A stretch of 64,000 nt of DNA from Lagopus muta (Eukaryota > Chordata > Aves > Galliformes > Phasianidae): assembly GCF_023343835.1 (NCBI RefSeq), contig NC_064440.1:29519537-29583536 (forward strand). The letters run 5' to 3'. The position numbers and the translations under genes were made by a program. This document shows positions 42,101-49,803 of this stretch, one piece after another. Numbering within the stretch: position 1 is the first letter of the stretch; every line of letters begins with the position of its first letter. The notes under the pieces are model-generated. The model ran no database searches. It was given only the letters and a program-made list of their open reading frames with translations, and was not told the DNA's origin.

Positions 42101-45100
42101 GAGTATCAGCAAACTTGTATAGCCGACCTTAATAACTTACGAACAAGATAAAGAAAGTGAAGAAAATAAGTTCAGCCCATATTCAGAAGTCCTTTATGTA
42201 AAAGCTGTGAGCTGGCATTGAAAAGACCTTCAAGGCCAGACCCAGTTCATTACTTTAACGGCACAGCGCCATCTAGCGGCACAGCGAGCAACTAGCTACA
42301 AATAAAAACGTCACCACAGTCTACATATTAACTAGTTACTTTATCATTTGCTGAAAAAAAAAAAAAAAAAAGCTGTGGCATGCCAAATCCTTCTGGCTAC
42401 ACATTTCTTTCCTTCCCTGGTCAAATACAAGGGAATTCAATATCCATGTGTACTTCTACGCATGCCACTGAACATAACTCTGCCCTATATCCTTTTTTGA
42501 TCCGGATTCTAAAAGACTATACCCACTCCAGTTTCCTAGAGTGGAGAAACCGTGCTAAAAACAATCTTTTAAATAATGAATATAGGCTGCCATGCCCTCC
42601 TGCAGCAAGCTCTGTGAAGTCTTTATAAGGAGGTTCCTTACACTACAAATCTCATATTGTAAAACTACAGCAGAAGTCCATGGCAGAGGATGCTCAGGAG
42701 AGCACGCAATAGCATGAATAAATGGGTAGGAATAGATGACCTAGTTTTGAAGGGATTAACTTTGGGTCAGCATTTCTACAGCACGTTATAAGGAGACAAA
42801 TAAGAGCATATTATGCTCTGACCTTACTTACCCTCCGGATCAGCGTCTTCTAGTATCACCCAGACCTTAAACACACAGTCTCTCCCAGTTGTTACCAGCA
42901 TCAGAGAGTCATCTTCCATTTCATCCATGTCACGGAAGCACATCGCCGTTACGTGATCCTCATGAGGCATGCTTACTCTGGTATTCAGTCTAAAGCTGCA
43001 AATAAAGAATCAAGAAACTTCTAATTAGATAGCTAAAGTGCTATTGCATTTACAGATCCATCTTATCTAATTAGTTGCACTCCTCTACAGACAGCATCCT
43101 AGCAGCTAAAATTATTACTTCAATGAACACCAGTCTCAAACATCCAGCCTGAAATCAGGGCAACCTTTTCCTTAGTTGATCAGTCACACTTCTACTACAC
43201 GCGTCAGCATTATTTTGCTTTGTTTTCTCTTTAAGATAACTTTTAGACTAAAAAAAAAAAAAATATTAAGTGAGAAGTTGGGAAATGTAAGAACCAGAGG
43301 CATATTCGTTAAAGACGACCCAAAAAATTGAAGTAATTATTTCATGTAACCTAAAGGGACTGATCAATTTACAATGGACTTGAGAGGGACTGGAAAAACC
43401 AAATAGATCCATTTCATCCAGTCCACTATTTTAGTATCAAATAAATACAGGAATTAGAGCTCCCAGATAGCCTAGGCAATTATTATAAGACAATTAAATT
43501 CAAAGCAAGTATTCACAATTGCAATTAATTTTGTTTATGGGTTTTTACAAATGTGTGACACACACACAGTAATCCCTTCCTCAGGTCTTCTCTATAATGC
43601 CATCAGTTTACTTGGAAAACCTTGCCTTTTCAAGACAAGGATTGTATAGACATTTGCATGATACTTAAAATACAAACTATGACACCCACAGGGCCAGCTC
43701 CAATTATCATTACCTTTGTGTTTTCTCATCAAAGAGCCACAGCTTCAACTGTAACTCTAGGTCAGTATCTTCTCTCTCTTCTACTGTTGCTAACCACTTG
43801 CCTTCAGCACTAAACGCAACTCTGGACAAGTCAGATTGGTTTAAGCCTGCTTGATGGATGTACTCTTGCTGAACAATATCCAACTGCAAAACAAATCAGA
43901 GCTTCCAAGTTTGAGTGCAGATTTATAGATACCATTCACAAAACAAAGGAGAAAGGACACCCAGAAAGCACCAATTAGAACTGAGCAGGCTGTAGTATAA
44001 AAAAAAAATTTGGGAAAAGCAATACTATAGTACATAAATAACACAACATTAAAAGCATATTGCATGGGAAATTACAGATTTTTTTTTAAACATTGAACTT
44101 ATGAGAGGAATAGGGACATTAGCAGGTGAAAACATCTTTCCAAACAAGGTTTACCTTAAATACTCTTCTAGAATAGAAGATTCTCATAAAGGAAAAAAAA
44201 ATCTCAGGCTGGAATCCAGTCCCATAGTACAGTTAATGGCTTTTCCTTGTTTCTATATACAGTCCTCAAAGAAATTCTCATGTATAACTCGAATTAAGAA
44301 ATGAAAAGGTTAGCACAGGCCTGCCCAACTTACACTGTATAGCTGTTTGTCACTTTGGAGACAGTAGAACTGCAAGTGGCCAGGCTCTCCATTCAAGACC
44401 AAAGCTTTGGTTCTAGGATCAACCACTAGACCTGTCTTGATATCCCTGGCTGGGAATGAAAACAAGGTGAAAGTGACCTCTGATTGGAAGTGACACATTC
44501 CACACCATCAGCAGAAAATAAACTTCAGTGCACATACCTTTAACTAGCCCTTGAATGGTTTTGGAAAATCTCAGGTTGCTGTTTATTATTGTAATTCCTG
44601 AAAGGAAAAGCATATAAAGTCTTGCAAAAAGTTTCCACAAAGTAACTGCATCAATGGTGGAGAAGGGACTGTAGCTATCTCTATTTAATCCTACATACGC
44701 ATATACATGTGGGATAGACATTCATCTTCTCACAATCTGTCAGACTCCTGAATCAAGATGGGAAGCTAAGCTACAAGCAGACCTCACACAAAGACCTCAG
44801 ACAAATGTGCACAACTAAAGAAAAAGCAGGACACTGCTTTAAACATCCATACACAACACCTTGCTAATTCACCCGAAAATAACGAAACAGAGCCCGTATA
44901 GATTTGCAGTAAGTGCTACTTAAAACATAGGCATACTGTTGTCTGTATGAGAGGTGCAATAGAAAGCGCCATCAGGTGAGATGGAGACGTATTCAATAGC
45001 AGATCCCAAGCGAGGAAGAAAATCCTTCTTGCAGTCTGATCCACTGTGCCACTGAACTAGAACAGATTCAACTCCTCCACTCAGCAAGCTGGTTCCTTTT

Positions 45101-48100
45101 CAGATCATAAACATACAGTTAGAGGTTTTAAGAATATCACCAGTTACAATGACAGACACACAGATTTCTGAACAACATTTCTTAAAGCATCACACATGGA
45201 TGAATTATTCTTCATATCTAGCCTGGGCAATACACACAGGTAGATTTCTTGTTATCCCAAGGAAAACTGACACAGAAACTTACATAAATAACTTCTGCCT
45301 GCAATAGAACTTAAAGAAATGCTTGGGAATATTAAATTCTATCACTCGTTGAATGTGTTGAGTATTGTGTTAGCACACAGCTTGTTAGTCTTCCTTCTAC
45401 AATATGTATTTTGCAGTAAGAAGTACACTAAGAAATACATTCACATGAATACTAAGTGGATTTCCGCCACTAGGTTTAAGCTCAGTCAAGCCTGACTTAC
45501 TTTGGATTCAGACAGACTCTGGAAAGGACTCATGAGTATTGCTGGTGAAAGAGAAGAGGGTGGTACGCAGGGTAGAAGATATAACTGGCTAGATTTTGCA
45601 TTCTGTTAAAGGACAGCGTAATGCTCTCATGGGATGATAATAGCAGGGTGGAAAAGTCTCTGGCTACAGAAAATGAGAACGAGCCCAAATGCAGCAGCCA
45701 CAGATGCAGAAGTGAACAAAAAGAGCTACTTACTTTCGGAAGGCCTCAAGTAGGCAGAGAACTCCAGCAAGAGATGCCCTCACCTCCACTGCCACCCCCT
45801 AAATGAGGGGTGGATGCCATCCCCTATGAAAGGGTGGATCCTGGCTCCTCCCCTTCCAATCACTGCAGTACATTGCATGCACCTGAGCTCCCCTGGGTTG
45901 GCCATGCCTTCCCACCAGGTGCTCAATCACTGCTTCAGACTGAGCATTTCTATTACAGGCAGCTATTTGACATTATGAATGTTAAAGTATTACAAAGAAA
46001 GTATGGCTGCTCTCACTTATTTCAGATCCACCTTCAACATATTTAGAATACTGGAAATTAGTTTGTTAGTAAATGGATTATTTTGAACTTCTGTTAATTT
46101 CTCTGTTTGTAGCTCTTAATCTTTTTATGATTTTTGTACTCACCTTCTATAGAAAAAGCTAGATCCAGGACTTTATCGTGATGCCAGTGCAGTGTAGAGA
46201 ACGTGTACTCTTTTTTGTGGTTGAAATTCCTCCTGTGGAGAAGGAAGAGAACAGTTCTTTAAAGGTAGTCATTGACAACAGAGCAAACAAATGCTAATAG
46301 TGAATACCATCCTTTTTTCCAATCTCCTGACTACAGTTTCATGTATGCACATGGTGCAAGAGGGAGGAATCACACCAGCAGCTTTCCTGATGCACCCTAT
46401 ACATCACTACCATACTTAGCAAGCTGATAATTCTTCATCACACAGTTTCCCTAGTGTGCTGTCACTAGGACTCCAGATGCCCACAACCACTAATTTAAAA
46501 TGTATTTGAAAAGGTCAGAGCAGTTTAAAATAGCAGTGTAGCTTAAAAGGAATATTTTCCCCCTTCATGTTAAACTGAAGCTGTACTCTGAAGTCAACAT
46601 CAGTATTACAGGAAATTACAGAGGATTTTCCATTCTTTGCTTTTTTTGATTTCTGAAAATCACAACTGTAAGAACTAACAGCTGCTCTGCTCAGGTTTCA
46701 CTTAATTCCCATGGTCAGGATACAAAAGTAAACAGTCAAATATTCTAATCAAATAATCAAATCAAAATAAGCATACCAGAGACGAATCTTTCCATCAGCG
46801 TGGCCAGTTGCAATACAATCCTCCTGAGGATGGCAGGCTACACAAGTAAAGACATTGTTTCCACCTTTTTTATTTGTTGCTCTCAGAGAAAACCTTCAAA
46901 AGTTAGGAAAACAACAACTTCAGTTACACACTTTTTTTCCTTTTTAAAAAACAAAGCTTCCAAAGGACCAACTGATGCACAAATGCACATAAGAATAATT
47001 CTGAGTAACAAAATTAAGCGCCTACAAGTTGTTATAAACCAACATATGTACTAAAAAAAAAAAAAATTAGTGACAAGTTTTTTTTACTTTATCAGATCTC
47101 TGTACTCAATCAAGCTGCAAGCCTTTTATGTGTTCCACCCTCTCTGCCTAATTCTCCTTGGCCAAACCATCACTTGTTTCAGCCCAACATTAACTTAAAT
47201 ATTTACATACATACTCCTCACATGCACCTCACCAGTGAATGCAAATGTTATTACATCAGATTGAAGCAATACTTGTGTAACTATCAGAAAAATCAACACG
47301 ATGAAAAGGTGATACAGGAAGCACAATGACAAAGGAATTAACGTGACAGAAAGACGCTACCAACAAGGAAAAGAGAACTCACCCATCACTAAAAACCCAG
47401 GCTCACAGAGGACAACTCCACAAAGAAGAGAACTCCAGAAAGAGATCCTTCTCCAGTGGCAGTCAACCCTTAAGTGAGGTCTAAGAGGTGCAGCCAGGCT
47501 CCACCCCTTCCGGTCACACAGCTGAATTGCCTTCACCTGTGCACCCAATGCTGACTCAGTCCTTTCCCCAGGTGCTCAATCAGTGGTTCAGGCCGTGACT
47601 CAACAGTTACCATACAACTTGGCATCTTCATTCTTACCTGTTCAATTGCTTCTGTTTAAAGAAGTAAACTTGGAGAGTAACATCTTTAACTGATGCCACA
47701 TATTCACCCTGTTACAATAAAACATTATTCAAGAAGTTAGAACATACAGATTGTGTACTCACATGTGAAAAAAAAAAGAGAAAATCGTGTTTCACTACAA
47801 AGTACTTAAAAATGGAGACAACATAGAAGCTGATGTTAAACAAATTGTTTCCTGTTATAAATTGTTTTTTTTCCTTTAAAGAAAACAGTACTTACAGATT
47901 ACAAAATCATTTGTTTTGTCAAATGGAGCTTAAAAAGCTTGGGCAGAAATCAGAGCATGCAAATAACAGAATAGGGCCAAAGAAAGGTTCATGAAATTAT
48001 TATTTAAAAAAAAAATAAAATTGGATTAATGAGTCTGAAGTTCTGCTGTACTTCTATAAACACATAAATGTATATAGGTTACTTGAAAAGTAAAGAAAGA

Positions 48101-49563
48101 AGCCAATCCTCCCAGAAGCGGATATACCTCTCTTCCAAATGCAGTACACTTTGGGGACGCATCCACACCCTCCAAAACCACAGACAATTCCTTGGCTTCC
48201 ATGTCTTGGCCTGCTGCTTTTGTCAGCTTAACTGAGACCAGTTGGAACGTATCTGGCCAAAGGAAAATCTGTTATCCAAAGACTTCTACATACAAGTTTA
48301 TGCATGTTCACTATAAAGGAGATTCACAACCGTTATACTGTAACACATTAGTGTTTTTGAACAGAATACTTTTTCAAAAAATAATTGTGTTGGATATTCT
48401 AATTCAAACAACAGTGTTGAAGTTCAAGGTCAGAATAGTGGATTCGGGTGCAGCTGTGAGCAAGAAGCAAGAAACACTGCATAACACGCTCTGAAGTGAC
48501 ATCTGCAGAAACAGAGTGAGGCCAAGGTACGTTTATGTTTATTTCAGGAAGATCCCAGGAAAAAACTATCCACATACGCTGTTAAATTGAGAGAGGAGTC
48601 TCGAATACTGTGTGTACGTACTGCCACAGTAAGGACTGTGTAAAGATTTGCCACATCTCCAATGTTCTGCTGTTCACAGAACATCAAGACTAATACACAA
48701 AAGCACCTGACATCATACCGCTCAGCCAGGTGCCACAGCTCAGGCTGACAGCAGCACTGTAAGGATGAACCAAAGCACACCATACCTCTTGCACCCCGCT
48801 TTGGAATGATAACAAACACAGAGTCCTCAGCAGCAGGCAGCACATACAGCGCGAGCAGCTGATGTCCTACAGTGAACGTCTGCGGGAGAAACACAAGTCC
48901 AACAATTACTACGCAAGAGCACATCATCTTCTACAGACCAAGAATAACGCTGATATTTACTCAACAGGAACAGCTCAACGTACTTTAATGAGAATCCCAT
49001 CTGTGAAGTCCCACAGCTTAATGGTGCCGTCAAGGGAGGAAGAATAGAGCTGAAAAAAAAACAACCCAAGTTACAGCAATACACCAAAGTCAGACTTTAC
49101 ATCAAATCCCCACTTCGCGCTGAAGCACCGATCAACGCACTGAGATTAGACGCGGCTGAACCACCGCAAACACAGAACACGAAAAGCTCCGAGCCGCCAT
49201 CGCAAAGCGCTCCTGCCCGCACAGCGGCCCGGCCCCCGGCGCCCCTCCCGAGCGCTACCCCGCTGCCGGCCCGGCCCACCTGCAGGTGGTTGTGCGGGGC
49301 GAGCTGCACGCTCGTCACCAGGTCGCCGTGGCCTCGCAGCAGCCGCACCAGCTCCTCGGTGGCCACGCTGTACATCTTCACGAAGTCGCCGGAGGCGCAC
49401 AGCAGGAACCTGAGAGGAAGGAAAGCCGTCAGCGTCTCGCGGGGTCGCTCCGACCCGGAGTCCGGCCCGCCGCTTGCCTGGCACCGACGGAGAAGACGGC
49501 CCGGGCGCCGTGCAGGGCGCTGCCGCCGCATCGCACCACGCGGAGCGCCGCCGGCGCCACCAT
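32930..49563 (-). CDS. WDR75: WD repeat-containing protein 75, 21 coding exons, complete
   Basis: WDR75 is the vertebrate homologue of yeast Utp17/Nan1. It is a nucleolar t-UTP (UTP-A) subunit of the small-subunit processome and supports pre-rRNA transcription and early 18S processing. I joined 21 exons: 49478-49563, 49280-49409, 48984-49049, 48786-48879, 48128-48252, 47638-47708, 46777-46893, 46144-46232, 44937-45095, 44538-44597, 44334-44449, 43714-43883, 42832-42995, 41393-41576, 39770-39864, 39273-39368, 38187-38356, 37246-37305, 36040-36180, 35866-35957, 32930-33137. They total 2493 nt in one frame, giving 830 residues, the human length. Residues 1 to about 665 form WD40 blades (e.g. SLDGTIKLWD, GHADGKIRLW, FKVWV, VTVWDSSTW). 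The tail has an acidic stretch near residues 762-795 and the conserved end KSEEKELRKIRKTDFSWISVF less its last residue count. Identification rests on recalled human WDR75 similarity across all exons. No frameshift or premature stop was seen. Intron 1 is GC-AG; introns 2-20 are GT-AG. Confidence 0.96.
34590..35565 (+). mobile_element. Old degenerate CR1 copy in WDR75 intron 20
   Basis: A plus-strand CR1, antisense to WDR75. Landmarks are GCAAATTTGCAGTCAACACTAAGCTGAGTG near 34665, CTGGGCTGCATCAAAAG near 34956, a GACTCCACCTGGAGGATTGC block near 35038 and a tail GTCCCTTTCAACTCAAGCCATTCTAG near 35528. Many substitutions and stops make it older than the cluster at 27-32 kb. It accounts for roughly a third of the 2.7-kb intron. 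Confidence 0.82.
35866..35957 (-). CDS. WDR75: WDR75 coding exon 20
   Basis: Residues 732-762, with LLHTPAHVLPSASFLCPVFI, the conserved post-propeller helix. The acceptor TCTTCAG follows a long poly-T run and the donor is AAG|GTAAGA. Confidence 0.94.
36040..36180 (-). CDS. WDR75: WDR75 coding exon 19
   Basis: Residues 685-731, with EESLPVTPFSLLLGKHRHQQ. The remainder, including a VRHHHEQ run, diverges from mammals as expected for the less constrained tail. The acceptor TTCAAG follows an A/T-rich tract; the donor is GAG|GTAGGA. Confidence 0.92.
37246..37305 (-). CDS. WDR75: WDR75 coding exon 18
   Basis: Residues 665-684, with TVSTKSLEERLTLSSEQ, equivalent to human TFSTKSPEEKLTPTSKQ. A 60-nt exon, phase 0 at both ends. 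The acceptor is TTTTAG and the donor is CAG|GTAACT. Confidence 0.93.
37611..37944 (-). repeat. LTR-like interspersed repeat, subfamily A, WDR75 intron 17
   Basis: Read on the minus strand it begins TGTAGTGGAAATGC and contains a CCAAT-type and G-rich block (GAGGGGAGGAGCCTGGATCC). It then has CTTAAGGGCTGGCAGTGGAGG and AGGCCTTCC, and ends near a GGGATAATGATAG complement. It aligns by eye with copies at 45.6, 53.4 and 53.8 kb. TG at one end, a promoter-like centre and a length near 330 bp suggest a solo LTR, but I cannot name the family and found no target duplication. Confidence 0.72.
38187..38356 (-). CDS. WDR75: WDR75 coding exon 17
   Basis: Residues 608-664, with FVFKPNEPRPICIQRKIS and FVPRDAPESI, the last propeller strands. 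The acceptor is TATTTGCAG and the donor is CAA|GTAAGA. Confidence 0.95.
38590..38852 (-). repeat. LTR-like interspersed repeat, subfamily B, WDR75 intron 16
   Basis: The minus strand begins TGTATGGGGACTGCTGAG, then GGTGGAGCCTGGCTGCACC, then ACTGCCAGTGGGAAGGATC. It is closest to the copy at 47.35 kb and more distantly related to subfamily A. It has the same orientation as WDR75. The inner end near 38590 is approximate. Confidence 0.7.
39273..39368 (-). CDS. WDR75: WDR75 coding exon 16
   Basis: Residues 576-608, with LEWSAHLNVVVLQPDPFSEH, matching the LEWNAKLNVRVMEPDP region. The donor is GCT|GTGAGT. Confidence 0.94.
39770..39864 (-). CDS. WDR75: WDR75 coding exon 15
   Basis: Residues 544-576, with CFGRLTCSKYLIGATDHGFL and CCWNLLSCA, nearly identical to mammalian WDR75. 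The acceptor is TCTGCAG and the donor is CAT|GTAAGA. Confidence 0.96.
41393..41576 (-). CDS. WDR75: WDR75 coding exon 14
   Basis: Residues 483-544. It carries the best-conserved block of the protein, including QATNCCFSEDGSLLAVSFEE and WDLKCTFC. The acceptor is AATGCAG|CACAGC; the AG 4 nt further in would shift the frame. The donor is AAG|GTATGT. Confidence 0.96.
42832..42995 (-). CDS. WDR75: WDR75 coding exon 13
   Basis: Residues 428-483, with MPHEDHVTAMCF and LVTTGRDCVFKVWV, a WD blade, and an acidic insert around DMDEMEDD. The acceptor is TTTGCAG and the donor is AGG|GTAAGT. Confidence 0.95.
43714..43883 (-). CDS. WDR75: WDR75 coding exon 12
   Basis: Residues 372-428, with LDIVQQEYIHQAGL and KWLATVEEREDTDLELQLKL, covering the start of the second propeller. 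The acceptor is TTTTGCAG and the donor is AAG|GTAATG. Confidence 0.95.
44334..44449 (-). CDS. WDR75: WDR75 coding exon 11
   Basis: Residues 333-371, with LVVDPRTKALVLNGEPGHL and SDKQLYS. Two AG dinucleotides lie 4 nt apart. Only the upstream one (TTCCCAG|CCAGGG) keeps the frame and the human length at this junction. Confidence 0.94.
44538..44597 (-). CDS. WDR75: WDR75 coding exon 10
   Basis: Residues 313-332, ending KTIQGLVK, which matches the AVIQGLVK segment closing the first propeller in human WDR75. The acceptor is TTTCAG and the donor is AAG|GTATGT. Confidence 0.94.
44937..45095 (-). CDS. WDR75: WDR75 coding exon 9
   Basis: Residues 260-312, with TSLLSGGVESVLVQW, FLPRLGSAIEYVSISPDG and CTSHTDN, all collinear with human WDR75. 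The donor is ACA|GTATGC. Confidence 0.95.
45612..45957 (-). repeat. LTR-like interspersed repeat, subfamily A, WDR75 intron 8
   Basis: The minus strand begins TGTAATAGAAATGCTCAG and has AAGGGGAGGAGCCAGGATCC. It then has GGTGGCAGTGGAGG and GGCCTTCCGAAAGTAAGTAG. The GTAAGTAG string is a good splice-donor match in the sense direction of WDR75. It shares its whole length with the 37.6-kb copy. Confidence 0.72.
46144..46232 (-). CDS. WDR75: WDR75 coding exon 8
   Basis: Residues 230-259, with LHWHHDKVLDLAFSIE, a blade core starting at the paired histidines. The acceptor is TCCACAG and the donor is AAG|GTGAGT. Confidence 0.94.
46777..46893 (-). CDS. WDR75: WDR75 coding exon 7
   Basis: Residues 191-230, with VFTCVACHPQEDCIATGH and DGKIRLW, a complete WD blade with GH and a terminal LW. 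The acceptor is TTGAAG and the donor is CTG|GTATGC. Confidence 0.95.
47345..47616 (-). repeat. LTR-like interspersed repeat, subfamily B, WDR75 intron 6
   Basis: The minus strand begins TGTATGGTAACTGTTGAG, followed by GGGGTGGAGCCTGGCTGCACC and CACTTAAGGGTTGACTGCC. Its outer end is only 21 nt from the exon 6 splice donor, so it sits directly after the donor consensus. Same orientation as the gene. Confidence 0.7.
47638..47708 (-). CDS. WDR75: WDR75 coding exon 6
   Basis: Residues 168-191, with GEYVASVKDVTLQVYFFK, equivalent to the YVAAVREFYLSVYFF region of human WDR75. The donor is CAG|GTAAGA. An LTR-like repeat begins 22 nt into the following intron. Confidence 0.93.
48128..48252 (-). CDS. 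WDR75: WDR75 coding exon 5
   Basis: Residues 126-167, with TFQLVSVKLTKAAGQDMEAK. Frame continuity from exon 4 fixes the acceptor at GGCCAG|AT. The donor is GAG|GTATAT. Confidence 0.93.
48786..48879 (-). CDS. WDR75: WDR75 coding exon 4
   Basis: Residues 95-126, with LPAAEDSVFVIIPKRG matching the AEDSVFVI stretch of mammalian WDR75. The acceptor is CCCGCAG and the donor is GAG|GTATGG. It ends in phase 1. Confidence 0.93.
48984..49049 (-). CDS. WDR75: WDR75 coding exon 3
   Basis: Residues 73-94, containing SLDGTIKLWDF, a textbook WD40 blade end. The acceptor lies behind a poly-T tract and the donor is AAA|GTACGT. Phase 0 at both ends. Confidence 0.95.
49280..49409 (-). CDS. WDR75: WDR75 coding exon 2
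   Basis: Residues 29-72, including FLLCASGDFVKMYS and LLRGHGDLVTSVQL, the first WD blade with its GH dipeptide. The acceptor is CTCTCAG and the donor is CAG|GTGGGC. The exon ends in phase 0. Confidence 0.95.
49478..49563 (-). CDS. WDR75: WDR75 coding exon 1 (start codon)
   Basis: Residues 1-29. The start is the ATG read from 49563 to 49561, context GGAAG-ATG-G (G at +4). It opens MVAPAALRVVRCGGS, aligning with the VRCGGSE region of mammalian WDR75. The exon ends GTGCCAG, followed by the donor GCAAGC rather than GT. The only nearby GT donor would break the frame into exon 2. Confidence 0.92.
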
Positions 49564-49803
49564 CTTCCTCGAGCGGAACCGCGCGGCCGCCCTTCCGCCG
49601 CCGAGCTCCGCCCGCTGCGCGCACAGCCCTGCCGCGTGCGCGGCGCCCCTTAACGGCCGTGTGCGCGTGAGGGGCAGCGGGGCGGGCTCGGCGCCCTCAG
49701 CAGTCGCGCGCGAGAGGCGCGTTCGCGCTGAGGGACGAGGTGAGCGGGGCTCGCGCGTCGTGCGCGGCCGTCCGGGATGCCGCTGTTGCAGATCTCTGGT
49801 GAG

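Larger units (their letters stand above)
49150..49800. promoter_or_regulatory. CpG-island promoter of WDR75
   Basis: This is the only strongly GC- and CpG-rich stretch in the window. It covers WDR75 exons 1-2, the 68-nt first intron and about 240 bp upstream of the start codon. No TATA box sits at a typical distance on the minus strand, fitting a housekeeping ribosome-biogenesis gene. Potential plus-strand splice donors occur at its outer edge (GACGAG|GTGAGC at 49739-49740 and TCTG|GTGAGC at 49798-49799), so divergent transcription is possible. Confidence 0.8.
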
